10,975 nucleotides of DNA, from assembly GCA_002352375.1 (NCBI GenBank), contig DEIH01000213.1, positions 1,228 through 12,202 on the forward strand, written 5' to 3'. Source of the stretch: Spirochaeta sp. UBA2779 (GTDB lineage: Bacteria; Spirochaetota; Spirochaetia; DSM-2461). The position numbers and the translations under genes were made by a program. Positions 1 through 6,669 of this stretch are shown here, one piece after another. The notes beneath the pieces are model-generated. The model worked only from the letters and a program-made list of their open reading frames with translations. It was not told where the DNA came from and did not search any database. Positions within the stretch are counted from its first letter, which is position 1. Every line of letters starts with the position of its first letter.

Positions 1-1
1 T

Positions 2-595
2 GAAACACGGCTGTACAATTTGGCCGCAGCCGGCCCTGAGTTCATCAGCTCCCAGACCGGCCGGGATTTCTTTACCTTTGAAGACAATCTGGCCCTTCTG
101 GCTCTGGCTTCTCGGGTTTCCGAGGAAACCGGAATGAAAATCATTCACGAAACCCACCGAAGCAAGCTCAGTTTCGCCGCTCACATCACCCGCCGCTTTC
201 TGGAAAAACTGCCTGAAATGCGGCTCACTCTGGATATCAGCCACTGGTTCTGTGTCCATGAACGTTTCCTTGGTGATCAGGAAGAGGCTCTGAATCTGGC
301 TATTCAGCGGACCGATCACATCCATGCCCGCATCGGTTACACCCAGGGTTCTCAAGTTACCGATTTTCGAATGCCTGAATGGAAGGATAGCCTGAAAACC
401 CACCTGAAAATCTGGGACCGTATCCACTCCCGTGCAGTGGAAGAAGGACGAAAAACTCTAACCGTTACCCCCGAGTTCGGCCCGGCACCCTATATGCTCA
501 ATAAACCCGGTACAACTCAGCCTCTGGCGAATCAGTGGGAACTCAACACCGGGATGATGGCCCTGCTTAAAGACCGTTGGGACACTGAACAGTAA
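2..595 (+). CDS. Sugar isomerase/epimerase-like TIM-barrel protein, 5' end cut off by the window
   Basis: The frame is already open at base 2 and has no convincing start inside the window (a TTG at 20 lies mid-domain), so only the C-terminal ~197 residues are present. They look like the xylose-isomerase-like TIM barrel (AP endonuclease 2 / sugar phosphate isomerase-epimerase superfamily). The successive strands end in acidic or His residues that usually bind one divalent metal: Glu in IIHETHR, Asp in LTLDISHW, His in DHIHARIGY and Glu in VTPEFGP. Members isomerise or epimerise sugars, keto-acids or inositols in the cytoplasm; the exact substrate cannot be read here. The next gene lies 87 bp away on the same strand. 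I see no sign that it belongs to the sulfosugar-type operon further right, although a distant role in sugar isomerisation cannot be excluded. Confidence 0.75.
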   Translation, partial: ETRLYNLAAAGPEFISSQTGRDFFTFEDNLALLALASRVSEETGMKIIHETHRSKLSFAAHITRRFLEKLPEMRLTLDISHWFCVHERFLGDQEEALNLAIQRTDHIHARIGYTQGSQVTDFRMPEWKDSLKTHLKIWDRIHSRAVEEGRKTLTVTPEFGPAPYMLNKPGTTQPLANQWELNTGMMALLKDRWDTEQ

Positions 596-667
596 AGATT
601 TATCAAACAGTCAGACAACATGCCGTCAATCACGGATAATAAAAAAGATGCGAATCATGGGTATTTA

Positions 668-673
668 TATAAT
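668..673 (+). promoter_or_regulatory. Possible -10 box of the hydroxylase gene
   Basis: A perfect TATAAT lies 9 bp upstream of the ATG at 683, in an AT-rich stretch. No good -35 box sits at the usual distance. A start of transcription about 7 bp downstream would leave almost no leader, and there is no Shine-Dalgarno sequence before this ATG, so a leaderless or near-leaderless message is possible. The match could also be chance in AT-rich DNA. Confidence 0.3.
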
Positions 674-682
674 AATTAAGTT

Positions 683-1654
683 ATGAACAGCAAAGAAAAC
701 AGCAACTTCGGCCGTTACGATGAGAAAGGATACTGGAAACCCGACTATCCCTGCGGGTACTCTCCCCTGTTCCAATGGCCCCTTCGTCCCTTGAAGATAC
801 TTAAGTGGATATTCGGCTGGGGAGGCCTGCTCTGGCCCCGACATATCAGCTATGCTCTTCTGGCCGCAGCCACCTGGTATTTTCTCCAGGCCGACCTCTC
901 GGTAACGAAAGAACTCTCCGCCGGCTGGATCGGACTGATGCTCCTGCGCAATCTGATCCTTCTCTGGGTGGTATTCGGTTTTTATCACTTCACCCTCTAC
1001 ATGAAGAAAGTCCAGGGTAAAAAAGGCAAATACAACCCGAAATGGCAGGAAAAGGGCAAAAAAAAGTTTCTCTTTAAGAATCAGGTTCTGGACAATATCT
1101 TTTTCACATGCGTCTCTGGTGCCCCCATCTGGACCGCTTACGAAGTCTGGTGGATATGGGCCGCCGCCAACGGGCACGCCCCCCTTGTCTCCTGGGCAGC
1201 CAATCCCGTCTGGTTCATCGCCTGGTTTCTTATCATCCCCTTCTGGCGGGAAACCCATTTTTATTTCATTCACCGCCTGCTGCACTGGAAACCTCTGCTC
1301 CGGGCCGTCCACAGTCTTCACCATAAAAACCCCAATCCAGCACCCTGGTCGGGCATGTCCATGCACCCGGTGGAACACATCGGATATTTCAGCTGCCTGC
1401 TTATCCACTTTGTTGTTCCCTCTCACCCCATTCACTTCTTCTATGATGCTCAGCTCACCGCTCTCACACCCGCTCAGGGCCACACCGGTTTTGAAGGACC
1501 TCTCTATGGCGATAAATGGCCTGTAGGTGATTATTTCCACTACCTGCATCACCGCTACGTGTCCTGCAATTTCGGCGGGGGAACCATTCCCTGGGACAAA
1601 TGGCTGGGGCGATTCTACGATGGCGAGGGTGCGTACAAAACAAAGGGGAAATAA
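683..1654 (+). CDS. Membrane fatty acid hydroxylase / sterol desaturase family di-iron protein
   Basis: This 323-residue integral membrane protein carries the histidine clusters of the fatty acid hydroxylase superfamily (sterol desaturases, carotenoid and fatty acid hydroxylases): HFYFIHRLLH (His192, 197, 201), HSLHH (His210, 213, 214), a further MHPVEH (His228, 232) and HYLHH (His286, 289, 290). These ligands normally hold a di-iron centre that uses O2 to hydroxylate or desaturate a lipid chain. Hydrophobic segments are visible around residues 53-70, 83-105, 140-160, 175-190 and 235-250; a basic loop (about 108-133) probably faces the cytoplasm. The length is normal for the family and the protein looks intact. 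The lipid substrate cannot be told from sequence. ATG 683 is the only sensible start, though it lacks a clear ribosome binding site. The gene converges with the transporter gene on the other strand. Confidence 0.85.
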   Translation: MNSKENSNFGRYDEKGYWKPDYPCGYSPLFQWPLRPLKILKWIFGWGGLLWPRHISYALLAAATWYFLQADLSVTKELSAGWIGLMLLRNLILLWVVFGFYHFTLYMKKVQGKKGKYNPKWQEKGKKKFLFKNQVLDNIFFTCVSGAPIWTAYEVWWIWAAANGHAPLVSWAANPVWFIAWFLIIPFWRETHFYFIHRLLHWKPLLRAVHSLHHKNPNPAPWSGMSMHPVEHIGYFSCLLIHFVVPSHPIHFFYDAQLTALTPAQGHTGFEGPLYGDKWPVGDYFHYLHHRYVSCNFGGGTIPWDKWLGRFYDGEGAYKTKGK

Positions 1655-1683
1655 TTTTTGTTGACCTCTGGTGCCCTGCGGTA

Positions 1684-1719
1684 GGACTCCTGGTAACCTG
1701 GGAGTTCAGCGGTTTTTTT
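1684..1719 (+). terminator. Possible rho-independent terminator between convergent genes
   Basis: The arms 1684-1693 and 1698-1707 can form a 10-bp stem (including three G-T pairs) with a four-base loop, and a run of seven T follows at 1713-1719. Five bases (AGCGG) separate stem and T-run, which is more than in a textbook terminator. It sits 30 bp after the hydroxylase stop, where a terminator is expected. On the minus strand the hairpin has no T-run, so it would serve the plus-strand gene best. Confidence 0.4.
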
Positions 1720-1736
1720 GAGATATTAAACAGTAA

Positions 1737-3203
1737 TTAATACAACCCCCTCATGCTCCCCACGAAATATATCACGAATGAAACGATAACCGAGGCTACA
1801 ACGGTGATAGCCACTCCTGCCACCGCCATATCTTTAATGGTGAAATAACCTGCGGAATACGGTATAACATTTGTCGGGCTAGAGGTAACCAGAATAAAGG
1901 CCATTGATGTCGTAAGTGCTGCCGGAATAGCGATACTTAACGTATCTATTCCAAGAATCCCCGACAACGCAATCATTATGGGAATAACAATCGTAGCGGT
2001 AACGGTATTTGACGAAAATGCAATTTTCAGGAAGCTGATAATCAAGACAACAAGAAACACCTGTAAGAGGGGGTGGATGCCGCCGATACCCCCCAGAAGC
2101 AGTATTGAAAGCCATTCAGCCGCTCCGGTTCGATAGAGCATCATACCGATTGATATTCCGGTAACCACCAGCAGAATACCGCTCCAGCTTATCTCCTGCT
2201 CCACTTTCTTCCAGGAAGTTGTGGTAAGACCCGGGAAAAAGAAGAGACACCCTGTCAGAAGTATCGGCATTGAAATAGGAATTGATATGCCAAGCAGTTT
2301 TTCAAGCCAGGGAGAACTTACCCACAACATCACTGTAAGCAGAAACAATGCCAGAGTGATTTTCTCTTCACGTCCCATAGCCGGGAAGTCTTTATATTCC
2401 TGAGCTAATTCCTCTTTTGTTTTTTTGAGTTTTTTCATTTCAGGTGGAAAAAACAACAGCAGAGCACCCCAGACCGGCAATATGAGTAATGCCGCCGAAG
2501 GAACGCCATATGCCATCCAATCAATAAAGCTGACATCGATACCGGCCATTTCCTTGAGAAACCCAATTGCCAGAGGATTAGGTCCGGCACCCGAGGGTGT
2601 GGCGATTCCTCCCACGATCGAGCCCCAACAGATGGAAATCATCAGGGCTTTGCCGAAATTGGACTTCAGAGGCTTTACCCCTTCTTCCTGAAGTATGGAC
2701 CGCCCAAGAGGCATAAGCATAGCGGCAACAGCCATATTGGTAAGCCACATGGAAAGCAGAGTGCCTGTAATTATGAAGCCCAGAATAATCATCCGGGTGG
2801 AGTTCCCTGTTTTTGAGAGCAGGAACACCGAGATCCTCTTACCCAGCCCGCTGTGAGTAATGAAGGCTGAAAGGATAAGGACTCCCAGAAAAAAAACAAA
2901 AATATGATTTCCAAAACCGATAGATATGATGTTCTTAAAACTGTCCACCCGGAAGAGTGCCAGCAGCAAGACTCCCAGAAGCCCTGTAATATGAAACGGG
3001 ATAGCCTCGGTCATCCACAGGATAAGAGCAAAAATCAATATACCCATTGCCGTCTGAGCAGCAGGTGAAAGGGAAACTTTATCGACAGCGGTGAATGATG
3101 CAGGCAGCGGGAAGAGCCACGAAACGATTGCGATCAGGAAAGCGGCGGCCAGGATGATACCGGATTTCACTGCTGATGGAGTGCTGGTATTGAGAGTTTT
3201 CAT
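1737..3203 (-). CDS. DASS (SLC13) family anion transporter, candidate sulfonate/sulfoacetate carrier
   Basis: A 488-residue protein with 11 or more hydrophobic segments, typical of the divalent anion:sodium symporter (DASS) family (CitT, TtdT, plastid 2-oxoglutarate/malate translocators, VcINDY), in the inner membrane. The two inverted-repeat halves are visible: MWLTNMAVAAMLMP (about 152-165) with the loop ATPSGAGPNPLAIG (201-214), and AFSSNTVTATIVIP (395-408) with VTSSPTNVIPY (439-449). In VcINDY each half has an SNT signature whose Asn and Thr contact the substrate carboxylates. Here the second is intact (398-400) but the first reads TNM (154-156). The start overlaps the ligase alpha stop as ATGA, so the gene closes the six-gene operon. 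I infer transport of the pathway's end product or substrate, with sulfoacetate, a dicarboxylate-like dianion, as best guess; export, import or antiport cannot be decided. An ordinary C4-dicarboxylate carrier is the alternative. Confidence 0.88.
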   Translation of the reverse strand: MKTLNTSTPSAVKSGIILAAAFLIAIVSWLFPLPASFTAVDKVSLSPAAQTAMGILIFALILWMTEAIPFHITGLLGVLLLALFRVDSFKNIISIGFGNHIFVFFLGVLILSAFITHSGLGKRISVFLLSKTGNSTRMIILGFIITGTLLSMWLTNMAVAAMLMPLGRSILQEEGVKPLKSNFGKALMISICWGSIVGGIATPSGAGPNPLAIGFLKEMAGIDVSFIDWMAYGVPSAALLILPVWGALLLFFPPEMKKLKKTKEELAQEYKDFPAMGREEKITLALFLLTVMLWVSSPWLEKLLGISIPISMPILLTGCLFFFPGLTTTSWKKVEQEISWSGILLVVTGISIGMMLYRTGAAEWLSILLLGGIGGIHPLLQVFLVVLIISFLKIAFSSNTVTATIVIPIMIALSGILGIDTLSIAIPAALTTSMAFILVTSSPTNVIPYSAGYFTIKDMAVAGVAITVVASVIVSFVIYFVGSMRGLY

Positions 3204-4090
3204 CTTCTGGCTCCCAGGGCCTCCAGAAGCAGTCCCCCAACCTGCCGGGGACGGTCTGCCACACCGGCACCAGCCTTACGAAGAGCTGCCGATTTTGATG
3301 CTACATCACCTTTTCCGCCGGTAACGATAGCTCCTGCATGCCCCATCCGCTTACCAGTCGGAGCATTCCGGCCTCCAAGAAAGGCTATAAGAGGTTTGGT
3401 AAAAGAGCCTGATGCGACAGCTTCGGCACATTCTTCCTCCATAGTACCCCCCAGTTCACCGATAATAACCACCGCATCGGTCTGAGAATCGGCCTCAAAA
3501 TCCGGAAGCATTTCAACAAAACGGGTACCCGGTACAGGGTCGCCCCCAACTCCTATAAGTGTTGATACACCAAAACCGGCCTCCACAACCATGGCGGTAA
3601 CTTCATTGGTAAGTGAACCGGAGCGGGTCATAACACCAATACGTCCGGGTTTATAAACCCGCTCAATCCACCATGGAAAAAACCCCATCATGGCCTTCCC
3701 CGGGGTTATCACTCCGGAAGTATTACCGCCGATAACACGAGCTTCGGTATCCAGAGCGGCCCGGCGTATCCTTAAACAGTCCTGCATGGGGATTCCATCG
3801 GCAATGGTAACAATCTTTCTGATACCTGCATCCAGGGCTTCGAATACGGCATCCATGGTGAACCGCGGTGGAACAAATAACATCGCAGCATCAGCTTCAT
3901 GCGCCGCTGCCGCCTGGCGGACTGTATGGAATACCGGAATACCATCAATGTCCTGGCCCATTTTTCCCGGGGTTACACCTGCAACCACATTGGTGCCGAG
4001 AGAACGCATATGGCCGGTCCAGAAGGAACCCTCTTTGCCGGTGATTCCCTGTACCAGAACCCGAGTATTATTGTCAATAAAAATGCCCAT
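3200..4090 (-). CDS. Acyl-CoA ligase (NDP-forming) alpha subunit, SucD-like; candidate sulfoacetate-CoA ligase subunit
   Basis: This 296-residue protein matches the alpha subunit of succinyl-CoA synthetase (E. coli SucD, about 289). The N-terminal Rossmann CoA-binding domain shows GITGKEGSF (15-23) and GVTPGKMG (38-45). The ligase domain shows SGVITPG (125-131), GVGGDPVPGT (180-189), GELGG (211-215) and KRMGHAGAI, in which His251 is the phosphorylated catalytic histidine. The family reversibly couples acyl-CoA hydrolysis to ATP or GTP formation. The usual GPNCPG before the ITPG loop is GGNTSG here, one of several changes that argue against a housekeeping succinate enzyme. I chose ATG 4090, which overlaps the beta stop as TGATG and has GGGGAGA six bases upstream, over TTG 4093. 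Given split transketolase, isomerase and GH31 neighbours, I infer the SqwKL-type ADP-forming sulfoacetate-CoA ligase. Succinate or malate remains possible. Confidence 0.88.
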   Translation of the reverse strand: MGIFIDNNTRVLVQGITGKEGSFWTGHMRSLGTNVVAGVTPGKMGQDIDGIPVFHTVRQAAAAHEADAAMLFVPPRFTMDAVFEALDAGIRKIVTIADGIPMQDCLRIRRAALDTEARVIGGNTSGVITPGKAMMGFFPWWIERVYKPGRIGVMTRSGSLTNEVTAMVVEAGFGVSTLIGVGGDPVPGTRFVEMLPDFEADSQTDAVVIIGELGGTMEEECAEAVASGSFTKPLIAFLGGRNAPTGKRMGHAGAIVTGGKGDVASKSAALRKAGAGVADRPRQVGGLLLEALGARR

Positions 4091-5211
4091 CAAGAGTCTC
4101 CCCGAGCCAGAGCAACCGCAGTGCGGACAGCTTCTTCGGTATCAAAAAGGGGTATCAGACCCGCCTTTTCAAGAATTTTCACCGCATCAGCTTCGTTGGT
4201 ACCCCTGATACACGTAACGATTGGACGATCCGGTTTCAGTTTATTAATCGCAGAAACAATACCTTCCGCCATTACATCCGCCCGGGCAATAGTGCCGAAG
4301 GTAACCATCAGAATCACCTTGGAATCATTCTTCAGACAGAGCTCCATAGCCTTATCAGCTTTCCGGTAATTGGGGCCGCCGAACTCCAGATAATTCGCCA
4401 CGGTTCCGCCTTCATCAATTACCAGATCGTAGACTGTTGTGGTGAGCCCGGCACCGGCACACATCAGACTGATATCTCCGTCAAACTGGAGGTATGGGAT
4501 GCCCTCTTTTGCAGCCTCAAATGCAGCATCGGAATCGAAGTACTCACGGCCGGCATCAGCTCTGTCCTGCCGCCATTCAGCATTATCGTCAAGAATCAGC
4601 TTACCATCCCCGGCCAGGACTTCTCCGCTCCTGGAGAGAAACAGCGGATTAATCTCCACTAATTCTGCATCCCTGTCCCGGAACACCTTCCAGAGAGCGC
4701 TCAGTACTGCAGCTGTTTCTTTTGCTGCAGTACCTTCCAAACCCAGTGCATGAACAAGATTGCGTGTCTGAAAAGGTTGAAGCCCCTTCTCCAGATTCAC
4801 ATTTTCCCGAAAAATCTTTTCCGGTGCTGATTCGGCAAGCTCTTCAATTTCCACACCACCTTCGGCACTTGACAGTATAAGGGCACAGGCTTCCACCGGA
4901 TCGACAGTAATGGCCAGATAGATTTCCCGCTCTATATCCACCGCTTCTTCCACCAGAATGGTATTCACCCGATGCGGAGAAGAAAATAGAGTATCGGCAG
5001 CATCCATAGCTGCCGATTCATCCTGCACGATTTTGATAAGGCCGGCCTTTCCTCTACCACCGGTAAGAACCTGGGATTTAAGGACAGCCGGATACCCGAT
5101 AACAGAAAGGGCTTTCTTTACTTCTGATGTTGTCTTTACAAGGGCACTCTCGGGAACATGTATCCCGGCATCACGGAAGATGTTCTTGGCCTGAAATTCA
5201 AAGAGTTTCAT
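4090..5211 (-). CDS. Acyl-CoA ligase (NDP-forming) beta subunit, SucC-like; candidate sulfoacetate-CoA ligase subunit
   Basis: This 373-residue protein is a slightly short relative of succinyl-CoA synthetase beta (about 388 in E. coli). Residues 1-220 form the ATP-grasp nucleotide-binding part: FEFQAKNIF (4-12), Lys45, the glycine loop GGRGKAG (51-57), and metal-binding Asn188 (EINPL) and Asp202 (AGDGK). The C-terminal CoA-ligase domain is recognisable but divergent: AGAGLTTTVYD where NGAGLAMGTMD is usual, YLEFGGPN (274-281) for FLDVGGGA, and FGTIARAD (305-312) for FGGIVRCD. With the alpha subunit it would convert acyl-CoA, phosphate and NDP to acid, CoA and NTP. The divergence falls in the half that meets the alpha subunit and the acyl group, so a different acid is likely. 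It starts 12 bp after the isomerase gene with only a weak Shine-Dalgarno, and ends in TGATG with alpha. Which of sqwK and sqwL corresponds to it I cannot say. Confidence 0.88.
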   Translation of the reverse strand: MKLFEFQAKNIFRDAGIHVPESALVKTTSEVKKALSVIGYPAVLKSQVLTGGRGKAGLIKIVQDESAAMDAADTLFSSPHRVNTILVEEAVDIEREIYLAITVDPVEACALILSSAEGGVEIEELAESAPEKIFRENVNLEKGLQPFQTRNLVHALGLEGTAAKETAAVLSALWKVFRDRDAELVEINPLFLSRSGEVLAGDGKLILDDNAEWRQDRADAGREYFDSDAAFEAAKEGIPYLQFDGDISLMCAGAGLTTTVYDLVIDEGGTVANYLEFGGPNYRKADKAMELCLKNDSKVILMVTFGTIARADVMAEGIVSAINKLKPDRPIVTCIRGTNEADAVKILEKAGLIPLFDTEEAVRTAVALARGDS

Positions 5212-5223
5212 TCTGGTATTTCT

Positions 5224-5709
5224 CTATTTGAAGTGCTTTTTTTCAAGTTCCTGAACAAGTTCAAAATTCTTCTGAAGAAACTCTTTTTTAAATTCCATTT
5301 TCTGAGAAAAAGCCATCGCCAGCCAGGCTTCGACAATCTGAACACCCAGAAACGGCGCTGTTATCCAGCCACCCATTGTAATGACATTGGCATTGTTGAC
5401 AATCTTTGAACGCTCCCCGGAGAAAACTGAGTCAACAACACAGGCATAGACTCCCTTGTGCTTGTTTGCCACGATGGCCATACCCTGCCCTGTACCACAA
5501 ATCAGTATACCTCGATCAGCCTTACCGGACTGAACAGCAGATGCAACTTTTGGTGCCTGTAAAGTATAGGGTTCCGGCTTATCAGGATCGTTAATACCGA
5601 AATCAAGACATTCAATGTCTTCCCGCCCGCTGAAGTATTCAGAAATGGCCTGCTTGAGAGGAAATCCAGAAAGATCCGATGCTAATGCAATTTTTATTTT
5701 TTTAATCAT
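5224..5709 (-). CDS. sqwI: RpiB/LacAB-family isomerase lacking phosphate ligands; candidate 4-deoxy-4-sulfoerythrose isomerase
   Basis: A 161-residue protein of the RpiB/LacAB sugar isomerase fold, about the length of RpiB. The catalytic base is kept: Cys71 in GILICGTGQG, with the following Gly-rich anion hole. Other signature residues of ribose-5-phosphate isomerase B are gone. The N-terminal DH motif (CDHVGF in E. coli) is SDLSGF, with Leu13 for His. The His that opens the furanose ring (QHNDTN) is Val104 (IVNNAN). The phosphate-binding Arg of GSR/GGR is Trp115 (GGW). The C-terminal Arg/His set is replaced by KKEFLQKN. So it should isomerise an aldose without a phosphate or a ring. 4-Deoxy-4-sulfoerythrose, the sulfo-TK intermediate, fits: it has no C4 hydroxyl and cannot close a furanose. 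The Shine-Dalgarno AGGAGAG lies four bases before the ATG. The symbol follows the sulfo-TK scheme and is inferred. Confidence 0.85.
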   Translation of the reverse strand: MIKKIKIALASDLSGFPLKQAISEYFSGREDIECLDFGINDPDKPEPYTLQAPKVASAVQSGKADRGILICGTGQGMAIVANKHKGVYACVVDSVFSGERSKIVNNANVITMGGWITAPFLGVQIVEAWLAMAFSQKMEFKKEFLQKNFELVQELEKKHFK

Positions 5710-5727
5710 AGTACTCTCCTGCCTTCA

Positions 5728-6669
5728 TCAGGCGGTTTTTTTCATACCGATCAAGGCTTCTGCGGTATCGACAATATGAGCTGCAGTCAGGCCGAAGGTT
5801 TCCATCAGATAATCGATTTTTCCTACCTCTCCAAATTTATCCTGGCACCCGATGCGCCTGAGCCGGGCCGGGACACCATCTTCTGCAAGAACTTCAGCGA
5901 CTGCAGAGCCCAACCCGTTGTAAATATTATGGTTTTCACAGCTGACAATCAGACCTGTTTTTCGTGCCGAGGCCAAAACCAGCTCACGGTCCAGAGGTTT
6001 AAGTGTCAGAACATCAATCACATCAGCGTGAATACCTTTTTTCTCCAGCAAATCCGCCGCTTTAAGTGTTTCCTGAAGCATCACCATTCCAAAACTGGCC
6101 AAAGTAATATCCGATCCTTCGCGAATAAGCTTTCCTTTACCGATTTCAAAGGTTTCATCTTCACTGTAAAAAGACCATCCTCCCTTACGATGAAGCCTGA
6201 GATAGACACTCCGCGGCCAATGAGCAATTTGAGGTAAAAGCTTCCGGAGAGACACTTCATCCGATGGTTCAAGAACTCTCAATTGCGGTATATTCCGCAT
6301 AATACCGGCGTCTTCAAAAGTCATATGGGTACCACCGTTGAAAAGAGCCGTAATTCCGGGGTCTGTACCCACAAGATTCACATTCAGCTGGGCATAGTTT
6401 GCCGAAAGGAAAAACTGATCGTATACCCGCCGGGAAGCGAAGCACCCGAAACTGGCAGCAAAGGGAATCTTGCCTGCCGCAGAGAGCCCGGCAGCAACAC
6501 CTACCATATCAGCCTCTGAAACACCGACATCGAAGAAGCGGTCGGGATAGGCGGCCTTGAAGGGACGTGTTCCTGTGGCATTCATCAGATCCGCTTCCAG
6601 CAGTACAATTCTGTCATCCTTATCAGCCAGTTCCATCAGAGTTTCAGTGTAAACATCACGCATATCCAT
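5728..6669 (-). CDS. sqwH: Split transketolase, C-terminal subunit; candidate sulfofructose transketolase
   Basis: This 313-residue protein carries the pyrimidine-binding and C-terminal domains of transketolase (as in split archaeal/bacterial enzymes and the DXS-like family). Glu52 in VGVSEADM is the conserved Glu that activates thiamine diphosphate. The substrate-channel segment THxGxxxGEDGxTH of transketolases reads TDPGITALFNGGTH (102-115): the phosphate-contacting His (His469 in yeast) is Asp103, the Asp that reads hydroxyl stereochemistry (Asp477 in yeast) is Asn111, while the next His is kept (His115). The ATG overlaps the N-subunit stop as TGATG with GGGGAGG seven bases upstream, so the two halves should be made in equal amounts. 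I infer two-carbon transfer from sulfofructose and then sulfoerythrulose to glyceraldehyde-3-phosphate, yielding xylulose-5-phosphate. An ordinary split transketolase is the alternative. The letters G and H for the two halves are my assignment. Confidence 0.88.
   Translation of the reverse strand: MDMRDVYTETLMELADKDDRIVLLEADLMNATGTRPFKAAYPDRFFDVGVSEADMVGVAAGLSAAGKIPFAASFGCFASRRVYDQFFLSANYAQLNVNLVGTDPGITALFNGGTHMTFEDAGIMRNIPQLRVLEPSDEVSLRKLLPQIAHWPRSVYLRLHRKGGWSFYSEDETFEIGKGKLIREGSDITLASFGMVMLQETLKAADLLEKKGIHADVIDVLTLKPLDRELVLASARKTGLIVSCENHNIYNGLGSAVAEVLAEDGVPARLRRIGCQDKFGEVGKIDYLMETFGLTAAHIVDTAEALIGMKKTA

Noticed and set aside
624..682. Possible small gene starting at ATG 624
   Set aside because: The frame stops after a few codons, and there is no ribosome binding site.
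1119..1526. A 135-codon plus-strand frame inside the hydroxylase gene
   Set aside because: It is a frame-shifted shadow of the hydroxylase, rich in Ser and Pro, and lacks a ribosome binding site or known domain.
665..1552. A 295-codon open frame on the minus strand opposite the hydroxylase gene
   Set aside because: It mirrors the hydroxylase frame, which has clear histidine motifs and membrane segments; the antisense product is rich in Gly and Pro with no recognisable domain.
1662..1667. TTGACC as a -35 box in the convergent spacer
   Set aside because: No -10 box lies at a workable distance, and no plus-strand gene follows.
3690..4369. Plus-strand open frames of 156 and 172 codons opposite the ligase genes
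   Set aside because: They are antisense to two well-supported genes with conserved motifs; the products look like low-complexity reverse translations.
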